A stretch of 64,000 nt of DNA from an uncultured Maribacter sp. (GTDB lineage Bacteria; Bacteroidota; Bacteroidia; Flavobacteriales; Flavobacteriaceae): contig CANNFY010000005.1 in the NCBI GenBank assembly GCA_947504045.1, positions 22,549 to 86,548 of the forward strand, in the 5' to 3' direction. The notes beneath the pieces are model-generated. The model made no database searches and had not been told where the DNA came from. It worked only from the letters and a program-made list of their open reading frames with translations. The position numbers and the translations under genes are program-made. Shown one piece after another: positions 56,077 through 64,000 of this stretch (within the stretch, counting starts at the first letter, position 1; each line of letters opens with the position of its first letter).

Positions 56077-57306
56077 TTATACTTCTTTTGCTACTATTCC
56101 AAGATTTTTAAAATCTTCCCAATAATCTGGATAAGATTTAGAAACCACACCAGCATCATTTATAAATAAGCTTGTTTTTAAAGCTAAAGGTCCAAATGCC
56201 ATTGCCATTCTATGATCATTATACGTATCTATTGCAACGTCTGGAATTATATTTTTAGAAGATTCTAGCGTTAAAGTATTATTGGTTACCGTTATATTAG
56301 CACCTAGTTTAGATAACTCTGTATATAAAGCTTCTAAACGATCGGTCTCTTTTATTTTTAAGGTATGTAACCCGGTTAAATGACAAGCTACTCCTAAACC
56401 AAAACATGTAACTGCTATAGTTTGCGCTATATCTGGTGCATTTGCCAAATCTATTTCTACTTTTAGCAATTGTTCTTTTTGTATTTTTTCTAATACAATT
56501 TGATTTTCTTTAAACGTAGTTTTTACGCCAAAATCGGCATAAATTTTAGCTAAAACACTATCGCCCTGTAGGCTATTTTCTTTATACGCAGATAATGTTA
56601 CTTGTGTGCCTACATCACTTAACGCTACTAAACTATAAAAATAAGATGCCGAACTCCAATCTGATTCAACTACCAAATTTGTTGGCTCTACTTCTTTTTT
56701 TGGCAATACTTTAATCGTATTTTCTACAAAACTACTTTCTACTCCTATTTGACTTAAAAGAGCTAATGTCATTTTAATATAAGGTACAGACGTTATTTTG
56801 CCTACTAACTCTAGCTCTATGCCTTTTTCTAAACTAGGCGCCGTAAGTAATAATGAAGATATATACTGGCTACTTATATCTGCAGGTAAACTTACCTTGT
56901 GTTTTGTAATTTTTTTTCCTTTTATGTGTATTGGAGGATAACCATCATTTTTTACATAAGAAATATCTGCACCCAAATTTTGTAGCGCTTCTACTAAAAC
57001 CTTTATAGGACGCTCTGTCATACGTTGCGAACCAGTTAAAGTAACTTCTTTACCTTCTTGTGTTGCGAAATAGCTAGTTAAAAAACGCATAGCTGTACCC
57101 GCATGATGAATATCTACCTCACCTTTTTCTATCTGCAACCCTTTTGCCATTACTACAGCATCATCAGAGTTAGAAACATTACTAATATTTATGGTAGGGT
57201 ATAAAGCTTTTAATAAAAGAGAGCGGTTAGATTCACTTTTAGAACCTGTAATTTTAACGCTTGCTTTTATTAAATTAGATGTTGGTTTGGAGATATGTAA
57301 TTTCAA
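56077..57306 (-). CDS. aroA: 3-phosphoshikimate 1-carboxyvinyltransferase (EPSP synthase)
   Basis: EPSP synthase joins PEP and shikimate 3-phosphate. Motifs are GSKSESNRSLLL at about 22-33, GTAMRFLTSYFA near 66-77, MTERPI, DISSQYISSLLL near 144-155, ESDWSSASYFY, the KETDR loop and DHRMAMAFGPLA. Length 409 is slightly below the E. coli 427. The N-terminal active-site loop has GTAMRF in place of NAGTAMRP, so the loop residue that follows Arg is Phe rather than Pro. It is last in a minus-strand run with the MazG-like and DUF3857 genes. Confidence 0.95.
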   Translation of the reverse strand: MKLHISKPTSNLIKASVKITGSKSESNRSLLLKALYPTINISNVSNSDDAVVMAKGLQIEKGEVDIHHAGTAMRFLTSYFATQEGKEVTLTGSQRMTERPIKVLVEALQNLGADISYVKNDGYPPIHIKGKKITKHKVSLPADISSQYISSLLLTAPSLEKGIELELVGKITSVPYIKMTLALLSQIGVESSFVENTIKVLPKKEVEPTNLVVESDWSSASYFYSLVALSDVGTQVTLSAYKENSLQGDSVLAKIYADFGVKTTFKENQIVLEKIQKEQLLKVEIDLANAPDIAQTIAVTCFGLGVACHLTGLHTLKIKETDRLEALYTELSKLGANITVTNNTLTLESSKNIIPDVAIDTYNDHRMAMAFGPLALKTSLFINDAGVVSKSYPDYWEDFKNLGIVAKEV

Positions 57307-57343
57307 AACTATAGTGTATTAAAAACGAAAAACAAAGATAGTA

Positions 57344-57670
57344 CTATTTAAGCTTTTTATTGCTGTGATGACGATCATGATCGCGCTTTGTTTTTAATTC
57401 TAACTTTTTATCAAAAGCTTGTTGTAAATCTACTCCTGTTTGGTTTGCTAAACATAACACTACAAACATTACATCTGCTAATTCTTCTCCAAGGTCTTTA
57501 TTCTTATCCGATTCTTTTTCGCTCTGTTCCCCATACCTACGAGCTATAATACGTGCCACCTCTCCTACTTCTTCTGTAAGTTGTGCCATATTGGTAAGTT
57601 CATTAAAATAACGAACACCATGTTCTTTTATCCAAGTGTCTACTTGTTGTTGGGCTGTAGTTATACTCAT
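57344..57670 (-). CDS. MazG-like nucleotide pyrophosphohydrolase
   Basis: This 108-residue protein belongs to the all-alpha NTP-PPase superfamily. The metal-binding pattern E-x2-E is seen in MAQLTEEVGEVARII (about 28-42) and E-x3-D in LGEELADVMFVVLCLAN (about 62-78). These enzymes hydrolyse non-canonical NTPs. The exact substrate is unknown. It lies five bases from the DUF3857 gene upstream and 37 bases from aroA. Confidence 0.9.
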   Translation of the reverse strand: MSITTAQQQVDTWIKEHGVRYFNELTNMAQLTEEVGEVARIIARRYGEQSEKESDKNKDLGEELADVMFVVLCLANQTGVDLQQAFDKKLELKTKRDHDRHHSNKKLK

Positions 57671-57675
57671 TTATC

Positions 57676-59697
57676 TTATATTTTAGACAAAACTACTTTT
57701 TCTGTTTGTTTTTCTACTACTGCTTTATAAAAATCTTTTAGCCCTTGATAATCTTGAGAAGAAATTAAACTCTGATTTATACTTAAATCTGATTTTACTT
57801 GAAGTATTCCGTTATTATTTATAATTTGAAATATAAATTGCCCAATACCATCCCCAACAACTGCTTTTAATGGAGAAGGCATAGACTCTACTTTATAGCC
57901 CTCTGGAATATTAATATTTATAACATGCTTATCTACCCATGGGTATCCATAGTCCACTGGATATTCTCTTACCTCTGTTTTAAATGGATTTTCTTTTTGC
58001 GCAAACCATAATAATGGAGACAAATACATTTTGTCGCCAATAACTTCAGAAGTATTTTCCTTATTAAAACTAATACTCTCCATAACTGGCTTCCCAATTA
58101 CTTCTTTATTTTTTACACTATAGTCTGTTATTTCTATGCCATTAAATTTTTCTTCTAATTTTTCTAAATAAGTTTCTTCACCTATATCAGAATTATTTAC
58201 TCTAAACTTATACGCTACATAATCTTTACAAAATCTTCTAATTTTTCCTTCTGATTTTCCATTTTCAGAAATAGAAACAGACATCATTATACTTTCTAAT
58301 GATTTATAATTTGGTTGTAATGGTATTGTAGAAGAACTTCCATTTTCATGTACAATCCTACCCGCCCAATTTATTGTTCTTACAGGTAACATATTGGGCT
58401 TGCTATAATTACTTGTAGCATCTAACAAAACATTAGCTCCATTTAAATTTACAACAGCTACAACATAATTAAAACCATACCTAGTAGGAAATAATGGTAC
58501 TCCGTTACTCCTAGTACTTACTAAAACAGGATTAGCCTTTAAACCGGCATTACGCAACATACTCACTAACATTAAATTTATATCTGCTACATTTCCTGAC
58601 TTTTCTTTATACGCTTTTTTAACACCATTATCTGTATAATAACCCAATAAACCATTCCAACTCATTCTAGATTTAACATAGGTATATATTGCTTCTGCCT
58701 TTTCTTTTTCGGTTATTTTTCCGGATAGTAATTGCTCTAAATCTGTTTTATAGTATTGTTTCAATTTAAGTTGCGAACCAAACTCTACATTTTCATAAAT
58801 ATTCTTTACCACTTTTTCCCAAGTTCCAGAATAATTTTCTATAACACTATTAGGAAAATCTGTATACTGTAGCTCATACTTAATAGCGGACCTATAGTTT
58901 TCCATACTATTTACATAAACCTCTTCTTTTAAGGCTGGAACATCTTGCATACTAATAGAAGAAACATTTATCTTAAAATCTAAATTAGAACTTGAATACG
59001 AGGTACTAATAGGTGTATATTGCCCCCCTCCAGAACGTGTTTTATTTGTAAAAGTGATGTTTCCTGATTTAACAGTCTTTTTTAACTCATAAAATAAATA
59101 ACCTTTACTTATATTTTTAAATATAAAGTATTCTGGAATAGATACTTCTATTTTTTGATTTACTATAGGAATATCATACTGAAGTGTTACTTCATTAAAA
59201 GAAGAATAAAAAGGAGAATTAATTACATATTGATATTCTATAACACTACCTTCTTTTAAATTTGGCATTGTAAACTTTTCTCTTATGTAGTACTTTGAAC
59301 TTTCTTCTTTAAAAGTATCCGATTTTTTTAATTTTGTTTTCTCAACGTTACCGTTAACTAAATTATACGTAGTAGCTTTTAGTCCAGTTAAAGTTTCATT
59401 TGTACCGCTATTTCCCTGATACAAAGCTTCTACAACTGTTCCATGTTCAAAACCTCCTTTGTTATAAATTTTAATTCGCTCATGTATTTTTTGCTGTACT
59501 ACAAAACCCACGGATTCTAAGTATACAAAAGATATTCGAACATCTCTAAATAAAACAGCAGCGTCTGCAGTAGAATCTTTTGCATAAAATTCTTCTTGCA
59601 ACTCTTCCTTAGAAACTTTTCCAAATTTTACATCTTGCGCATGTGAAAATTGCACAAATAAAAAATACATTACCATTAACTTTAAAACTTTTGTCAT
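57676..59697 (-). CDS. DUF3857 protein with degenerate transglutaminase-like domain
   Basis: This 673-residue exported protein has a signal peptide (about 1-20, ending FSHAQ), an N-terminal DUF3857 beta domain (about 50-250), and a transglutaminase-like domain (about 325-430). Compared with the adjacent paralogue, Val370 (SGNVADIN) stands at the catalytic Cys position and Asn410 (YGFNYVVAV) at the His position, while Asp426 (LLDATSN) is kept. It is therefore probably not an active enzyme. The C-terminal third is beta-rich. It is nine bases from its paralogue, so both should be co-expressed. Confidence 0.87.
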   Translation of the reverse strand: MTKVLKLMVMYFLFVQFSHAQDVKFGKVSKEELQEEFYAKDSTADAAVLFRDVRISFVYLESVGFVVQQKIHERIKIYNKGGFEHGTVVEALYQGNSGTNETLTGLKATTYNLVNGNVEKTKLKKSDTFKEESSKYYIREKFTMPNLKEGSVIEYQYVINSPFYSSFNEVTLQYDIPIVNQKIEVSIPEYFIFKNISKGYLFYELKKTVKSGNITFTNKTRSGGGQYTPISTSYSSSNLDFKINVSSISMQDVPALKEEVYVNSMENYRSAIKYELQYTDFPNSVIENYSGTWEKVVKNIYENVEFGSQLKLKQYYKTDLEQLLSGKITEKEKAEAIYTYVKSRMSWNGLLGYYTDNGVKKAYKEKSGNVADINLMLVSMLRNAGLKANPVLVSTRSNGVPLFPTRYGFNYVVAVVNLNGANVLLDATSNYSKPNMLPVRTINWAGRIVHENGSSSTIPLQPNYKSLESIMMSVSISENGKSEGKIRRFCKDYVAYKFRVNNSDIGEETYLEKLEEKFNGIEITDYSVKNKEVIGKPVMESISFNKENTSEVIGDKMYLSPLLWFAQKENPFKTEVREYPVDYGYPWVDKHVININIPEGYKVESMPSPLKAVVGDGIGQFIFQIINNNGILQVKSDLSINQSLISSQDYQGLKDFYKAVVEKQTEKVVLSKI

Positions 59698-59706
59698 ATC
59701 CTTTGA

Positions 59707-61620
59707 TTACTTTTTAACTAATACAATTTTTTGATTATCGTTACTAGCAATTTTTCTTCTAAAGTCACGATACTCTTTATACTTATTACTAGGAAAATTC
59801 CCGGTTCTCAACAAAAACTCTCTAGTGTATTTTAAAGACCCATCTTTTTCTAGAACTACTGATGATTTATATTCTCCGAATTCAGAAATAATTTTATTAG
59901 CTTCTGGCAATACTTCTACTACAAATCCTTCCGGAATATTAATTACATAGGTATCTACATCCATATAACCTCTAGAAATACTAAATGGTAATTTTCTTGA
60001 ACGATATCTTTTTGGTATATACAAGCTCTTATTTAAAACATTTGGAGTAAATAAAATTCTACTTCCTAAAAGTCTAGTGTAATTTTCTGCTGTTATTTTT
60101 ACATTTTCTGTAAACTTTACTTTTTCTTTATTATTATTAAATGAGTAGTCTTCTAACTCAATATTATTTATTGAAGACCAAACATCTTGATAATGTTCTA
60201 AAACTTTATCTCTATCCTTATCTTCTAGATAAAATCTATTATCATATTGTATACCTTGAGTTTCAATTACAGCTTTTACTTTTATTGCCCCATTGTTTAA
60301 CAATTGTATATTACTTTTTATTAATTGCTCATTATTTTTTTCTAAGTAGGCTGTGGTTTTTACAATTTCTCCTCCTGTTGGTTTTATAACAAGAACTTTT
60401 CTATCATCAGTAAAATCTCCTATAAAACCAAATGGATGTATTTGTGAAGTACAATCTATCCAGGTATAATTATTATTATTATTATTAGGAATTGCTAAAA
60501 TTGCATGATTTCCTTGAGAAAGTGTCGGAAAATCATCTTCAAAATTAATCTTATCGCTACCCGCTTCTACGTGAACATAGTAACTATTTACCCCTACTGC
60601 TTCTAATAACGATTTTGTATAATTTGACAAACCTTTACAGTCTCCATATTTTAATCTATCTACCTCTGACGCTAAAATAGGTTGCACGCCTCCAATACCA
60701 ACTTGCACACTTATATACCTAGTAACGCTTTGCATATATTCATATACAATTTTTGCTTTTTCTAGATCTGTTGCTGCATCTTTTACTAAATTTCTTACTT
60801 TTTCTTTAACCGCTAACGATAGATTACCTCGACCTTTAAGAATGTTATTATGCATCCACTCTCCTAATTGACCCCAATTTTCTACATGACCATTAATACC
60901 TTCATAATGAAAATTTACAAGCCTAGACATTACTTTAGGTGTTATAACATTAAAATCTGGACTTAGTTCTTCCCACTTTATTGCAGAAATATTTGTTGCC
61001 AAATATGAAATTGACAATGGAGTTTCTTTCTTCTCTATAGCATAATCTCCAAAGTTTTTTTCTAAAACTGCCGGTTTTAAATTAGCATTTGCATAATTTA
61101 TTACAAAACTGCTTTTTTCTAAACTCTGTCTATAATCATCTAAAAAGTTCCACTCAGGAACAAACACTGTGTTTGGCGTTTGTATTTCTTTTTCTAAAAC
61201 TATGGTATATGGGTATTGTGTTGGTGTATAGTCTAAATACTTAACTCTATAATCTGAAAACAAGGTGCCTCCAGAAACAGCACTTACATCTTTAAAATCT
61301 TTCTCTTTTAGTTTCTTTATTTCATTACCAAAAGAGTCATAAACTAATGCTTTTATATTCTTTATTTTATTAGAACTACTATATCCAACAAATGCATTTA
61401 TATGTTTATTTCCGTTTTTGTTTAAAACTGTAACAACTCGTTTTGATGTTAAGACCATATTGTCTTGTGCAATAATATCAACTACCAACTCATCTAAACG
61501 AACTATTGCGTCTGCATTTTCAATTAAATTTTTATCTGTAACTAATGAGGTATAGTTTATCTTTTGAGAAAAACAGACTGCACTATAAATAAATAGTACT
61601 ACAAAGGAAAGTAAGCGCAT
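59707..61620 (-). CDS. DUF3857/transglutaminase-like exported protein
   Basis: This 637-residue protein has a signal peptide (MRLLSFVVLFIYSAVCFSQ), an N-terminal DUF3857 domain (about 25-240) and a transglutaminase-like domain with an intact triad: Cys328 in KYGDCKGLSN, His372 in GNHAILAI and Asp389 in TWIDCTS. A run of six Asn (379-384, encoded by six AAT codons) lies between His and Asp. It is probably periplasmic or cell-surface; the substrate is unknown. It is the intact member of a tandem pair. Confidence 0.88.
   Translation of the reverse strand: MRLLSFVVLFIYSAVCFSQKINYTSLVTDKNLIENADAIVRLDELVVDIIAQDNMVLTSKRVVTVLNKNGNKHINAFVGYSSSNKIKNIKALVYDSFGNEIKKLKEKDFKDVSAVSGGTLFSDYRVKYLDYTPTQYPYTIVLEKEIQTPNTVFVPEWNFLDDYRQSLEKSSFVINYANANLKPAVLEKNFGDYAIEKKETPLSISYLATNISAIKWEELSPDFNVITPKVMSRLVNFHYEGINGHVENWGQLGEWMHNNILKGRGNLSLAVKEKVRNLVKDAATDLEKAKIVYEYMQSVTRYISVQVGIGGVQPILASEVDRLKYGDCKGLSNYTKSLLEAVGVNSYYVHVEAGSDKINFEDDFPTLSQGNHAILAIPNNNNNNYTWIDCTSQIHPFGFIGDFTDDRKVLVIKPTGGEIVKTTAYLEKNNEQLIKSNIQLLNNGAIKVKAVIETQGIQYDNRFYLEDKDRDKVLEHYQDVWSSINNIELEDYSFNNNKEKVKFTENVKITAENYTRLLGSRILFTPNVLNKSLYIPKRYRSRKLPFSISRGYMDVDTYVINIPEGFVVEVLPEANKIISEFGEYKSSVVLEKDGSLKYTREFLLRTGNFPSNKYKEYRDFRRKIASNDNQKIVLVKK
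60469..60486 (-). repeat. six-unit AAT codon repeat
   Basis: Six tandem AAT (ATT on the plus strand) units encode six Asn residues in the DUF3857/transglutaminase protein. Length changes by whole units would stay in frame. Confidence 0.9.
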
Positions 61621-61638
61621 TATTGGTTAGGGTTGGTT

Positions 61639-61670
61639 TTTAAGTTTTTAAAAGTAAGTAAAAACTTAAA
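61639..61670. repeat. 12-bp inverted repeat between dtd and the DUF3857 gene
   Basis: TTTAAGTTTTTA (61639-61650) pairs with TAAAAACTTAAA (61659-61670) across eight bases. It lies in the 89-base gap between two minus-strand genes and has no T run on the 3' side, so it is not a typical terminator. It could be an operator or an mRNA leader structure. Confidence 0.5.
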
Positions 61671-61709
61671 TAACCTGTATACTATTTAGCGCTATAATCG
61701 ATAAAACCC

Positions 61710-62162
61710 TTACTCTTTTCGTTGAGTATCTATAATTATTGTAACAGGACCATCATTTAACAAATCTACTTTCATATCTGCTCCAAAAATTCCTGTTCCA
61801 ACGGTTTTTCCAATAGTTTCTTCGAGCTTTTTTATAAACTGCTCGTATAATGGAATTGCAATATCTGGCTTTGCTGCTTTTATATAAGATGGTCTATTTC
61901 CTTTTTTAGTGGCTGCATGTAATGTAAACTGGCTAACAACAATAACATTTCCATTTACATCTAATAAAGATTTATTCATTACTCCCTCTACATCATTAAA
62001 AATTCTAAGGTTTATAATCTTTCTAGACAACCAATCTATATCTTCTTGATTATCTATATTTTCCACTCCAAGTAATATTAGCAAACCTTTATCTATAGAA
62101 GAAATTACTTTACCTTCTACTGCTACACTAGCTCTACTAACCCTTTGTATAACTGCTCTCAT
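61710..62162 (-). CDS. dtd: D-aminoacyl-tRNA deacylase (Dtd)
   Basis: Dtd removes D-amino acids from mischarged tRNA. The 150-residue protein begins MRAVIQRVSRASVAVEGK and carries SQFTLHA at about 78-84 and NDGPVTIII near 136-144, the two active-site loops (SQFTL and GP). It overlaps rsgA by four bases and so is translated with it. Confidence 0.96.
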   Translation of the reverse strand: MRAVIQRVSRASVAVEGKVISSIDKGLLILLGVENIDNQEDIDWLSRKIINLRIFNDVEGVMNKSLLDVNGNVIVVSQFTLHAATKKGNRPSYIKAAKPDIAIPLYEQFIKKLEETIGKTVGTGIFGADMKVDLLNDGPVTIIIDTQRKE

Positions 62163-63112
62163 TTTTTTACAGAATGTATATCTACCCTATAATGCTCGTC
62201 TTCTCCAGACACCATTTGTATATAACTTTTATATCTACTCCAAGCAATTTGGTCCTTTTCTAAAGCTTTTTTTATTGCACAACTTGGCTCATCTATATGT
62301 AAACAATTATTAAACTTACAATCTCCTTTAATTTCAAATATTTCAGGAAAATAGTCTCCTATTTCTTCTTTCTCCATATCTACAATACCAAAACCTTTTA
62401 TGCCAGGAGTGTCTATAATTTGAGCATTAAAACTAAGGTCAAACATTTCTGCAAATGTTGTGGTATGTTGCCCTTGCAAATGTTGTTTAGATATTTCTGT
62501 TGTTTTTATAGAAAGGTTTGGCTCTATACAATTTACCAAAGTAGACTTACCTACTCCAGAGTGTCCAGAAAACATAGAAACTTTACCTTGCATTAAGGCT
62601 TTAACTTTATCTATATTTTTTTCTGTTTTAGCAGAAATACCTATACATGTGTAGCCTATTTTACGATATAACGCTGCTAAATACTTTATTTCTACCAGCT
62701 CTTCATCATTATACGTATCTATCTTATTAAATAATAATACTGTAGGCACATCATAAGCTTCTGCAGTTACCAAAAAACGATCTATAAATGCTGTATGTGT
62801 TGGTGGGTTATTTAAGGTTATCATTAAAAAAACTTGGTCCAAATTTGCAGCAATTATATGAGTCTGTTTAGATAGATTAACTGATTTTCTAATGATATAA
62901 TTTTTACGGTCTTCAATTTTCGTAATAATACCAATAGTTTCATCTCCAATAGTTTCTACCTCAAATTCTACAGTGTCGCCAACAGCAATTGGATTAGTAC
63001 TTTTAATACCTTTTATTCGGAATTTTCCTTTTATTCTACAGTTATAAAAATTACCATTTGTTGCTTTAATGGTAAACCAGCTTCCTGTAGATTTATAAAC
63101 AATTCCTTTCAT
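62159..63112 (-). CDS. rsgA: ribosome small subunit-dependent GTPase RsgA
   Basis: RsgA is a late 30S maturation GTPase. An OB-fold (about 1-75) is followed by the circularly permuted GTPase domain: G4 LLFNKIDTY, then G1 GHSGVGKSTLVN near 183-194, then G3 DTPGIKGFG near 230-238. The C-terminal zinc motif is intact (Cys-x5-Cys-x-His-x5-Cys in CKFNNCLHIDEPSC). Length 317. It is first of the rsgA-dtd pair. Confidence 0.96.
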   Translation of the reverse strand: MKGIVYKSTGSWFTIKATNGNFYNCRIKGKFRIKGIKSTNPIAVGDTVEFEVETIGDETIGIITKIEDRKNYIIRKSVNLSKQTHIIAANLDQVFLMITLNNPPTHTAFIDRFLVTAEAYDVPTVLLFNKIDTYNDEELVEIKYLAALYRKIGYTCIGISAKTEKNIDKVKALMQGKVSMFSGHSGVGKSTLVNCIEPNLSIKTTEISKQHLQGQHTTTFAEMFDLSFNAQIIDTPGIKGFGIVDMEKEEIGDYFPEIFEIKGDCKFNNCLHIDEPSCAIKKALEKDQIAWSRYKSYIQMVSGEDEHYRVDIHSVKK

Positions 63113-63210
63113 TACTTCTTATTAGAAATACAAAGAAACAATTTTAGTAAAGAATTGTCATAAAAACTCAAAAAAATATACTTTTCACCAACTATTTAAA
63201 CTAAAATATA

Positions 63211-63546
63211 TTATTCTGTACTTTCTGTACAATCTATTTCTCCAAGTTCATTTCTAGCCTCACTAAAATCATTATCAAAATCTGCAAGACCACCATAACA
63301 ATCTTCTACACCTTCTAATGCATTTACATAATTACCAAGTGCACTTTTATATCTATTACAGTTTTCAACAGTAGGGCTTTCTGTGTAAACACTATATGCT
63401 TCAACCCAAGCTTCTGAATCTGACGACAACTCTTCTGCCCAACTTCCTGTTAAACAAGAAATAGGATCTGTAGAACAGTTAACTAGTAGTGCAAAAAAAA
63501 GAATACTCAACGCCATTTTTAAAATTAAGTAATTTGATTGTTTCAT
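63211..63546 (-). CDS. small hypothetical lipoprotein
   Basis: With ATG 63546 chosen (13 codons inside the longest frame) the protein begins MKQSNYLILKMALSILFF with lipobox LVNC, a standard lipoprotein signal. The 90-residue mature part is acidic and has four further Cys residues (SCLTG, ENCNRY, EDCYGG, DCTES), which could form two disulfides. There is no recognised domain. It lies between rsgA and the DAHP synthase/chorismate mutase gene. Confidence 0.75.
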   Translation of the reverse strand: MKQSNYLILKMALSILFFALLVNCSTDPISCLTGSWAEELSSDSEAWVEAYSVYTESPTVENCNRYKSALGNYVNALEGVEDCYGGLADFDNDFSEARNELGEIDCTESTE

Positions 63547-63653
63547 TTTTGGTTTTTTTATTTTTAATAAAATTACCATGTACAAATTACTTACACACTG
63601 AGTATTGTATAAACTGCATGTTTTACTACATACTTTACTAAAAAAGAGATAAA

Positions 63654-63679
63654 AAAAACCGGCTTATAAGCCGGTTTTT
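63654..63679 (-). terminator. intrinsic terminator after the DAHP synthase/chorismate mutase gene
   Basis: A perfect 26-base palindrome (arms AAAAACCGGCTTA and its complement) is followed on the minus strand by a run of T residues. It is seven bases beyond the chorismate mutase stop. Confidence 0.92.
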
Positions 63680-63686
63680 ACAATTT

Positions 63687-64000
63687 TTATTTATTAACTA
63701 TCTTTTCTTGATGGTTAATAGATTCTTGATGTATAGCTTTAAACATTCTTAAAACAAATTCTTCACTAAGACCTTTAGATTCTCCTTCTAAGATCATAGC
63801 TCCTAAAATCTGATTCCAACGGTTACTTTGTAATACAGCAACGTTTTTCTCTTTTTTTAGTTTACCTATACTATCCGAAATTTTCATACGCTTACCTAAA
63901 GATTCTATTAATTGGTTATCAATAACATCTATTTGCGCACGTAAATTGGTTAATTTTTTATTATACTCTTCTTCTGGATCAGATTCTTTTCTAATTTTTA
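63687..64000 (-). CDS. chorismate mutase domain (AroQ), C-terminal part of a probable DAHP synthase/chorismate mutase; partial
   Basis: The frame is open to the window edge, so the true start lies beyond 64000; the internal ATG at 63885-63887 is not the start. The visible 104 residues include LRAQIDVIDNQLIESLGKRM and SIGKLKKEKN, then QSNRWNQIL and FVLRMFKAIHQESI, the classic AroQ helical pattern with its catalytic Arg/Lys/Gln-rich residues. A linker RKESDPEEEYNKKL precedes it, as in flavobacterial type II chorismate mutases fused after DAHP synthase. That fusion is inferred, since the N-terminal part is outside the window. Confidence 0.82.
   Translation of the reverse strand, partial: KIRKESDPEEEYNKKLTNLRAQIDVIDNQLIESLGKRMKISDSIGKLKKEKNVAVLQSNRWNQILGAMILEGESKGLSEEFVLRMFKAIHQESINHQEKIVNK

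Noticed and set aside
1..64000. Search for CRISPR arrays, insertion sequences, integrases and att repeats
   Set aside because: No regularly spaced repeats, transposase-like or integrase-like frames were seen; all larger frames belong to chromosomal families.

Overview
The window looks like a chromosomal piece from a gliding-type marine member of the Flavobacteriaceae (Bacteroidetes). Base composition is strongly AT-rich. Several -7 elements match TAnnTTTG rather than TATAAT, starts sit in A-rich leaders without Shine-Dalgarno sequences, and lineage markers are present: GldB/GldC, PorT, a lipoprotein BamA-family protein (TamL type), a short primary sigma factor without region 1.1, and a division/wall cluster without murF. 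The genus cannot be settled from the sequence alone. There are no insertion sequences, prophage genes or CRISPR arrays. Coding density is high, and no gap without a gene exceeds 300 bases.

Layout. 1-6.2 kb: rsmG, a fatty acid desaturase, an aminotransferase and the trkA-trkH potassium uptake pair. 6.5-11.3 kb: menaquinone methyltransferase, porT, an rRNA/tRNA 2'-O-methyltransferase and tamL. 11.5-21.6 kb: fbaA, accD, rpsO, pnp, a processive glycosyltransferase, rpoD, a VF530-type protein, trmL, rpe and ypdA. 21.7-25.5 kb: a two-component locus (TPR histidine kinase, LuxR-type regulator, small lipoprotein, zinc-ribbon membrane protein). 25.5-28.3 kb: corA, nitroreductase, tetR and tRNA-Arg(TCG). 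28.3-44.2 kb: the dcw cluster on the minus strand, mraZ-rsmH-ftsL-ftsI-murE-mraY-murD-ftsW-murG-murC-ftsQ-ftsA-ftsZ, followed by a YqeY gene. 44.5-49.3 kb: hydrolase, engB, gldBC, nadE and an atypical response regulator. 49.4-64 kb: dnaG, a small envelope operon, a polyprenyl synthase, rlmN, queA, aroA, a MazG-like protein, two DUF3857 proteins, dtd, rsgA, a small lipoprotein and the C-terminal end of a DAHP synthase/chorismate mutase.

How the parts connect. Most genes are housekeeping: cell wall and division, translation and RNA processing, shikimate pathway, menaquinone and isoprenoid synthesis. The dcw promoter carries three direct GTGG boxes at 10-base period, the type of site MraZ is known to bind. 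The most interesting signal is an operator-promoter architecture seen three times, CCC-N8-GGG followed after exactly 47 bases by CAAYTTTG. It lies before the histidine kinase gene, before the small lipoprotein gene just after its response regulator, and 27 kb away before a two-gene envelope operon. I infer a small regulon of this two-component system.

Other unusual points: AccD and DnaG have both lost all four zinc-ribbon ligands; a LuxR-type regulator has Glu at the phosphoacceptor position; and one of two tandem DUF3857 proteins has lost the transglutaminase Cys and His. Several start codons were moved from the longest open frame, mainly to give proper lipoprotein signal peptides or to avoid starts inside neighbouring genes; each entry says so.
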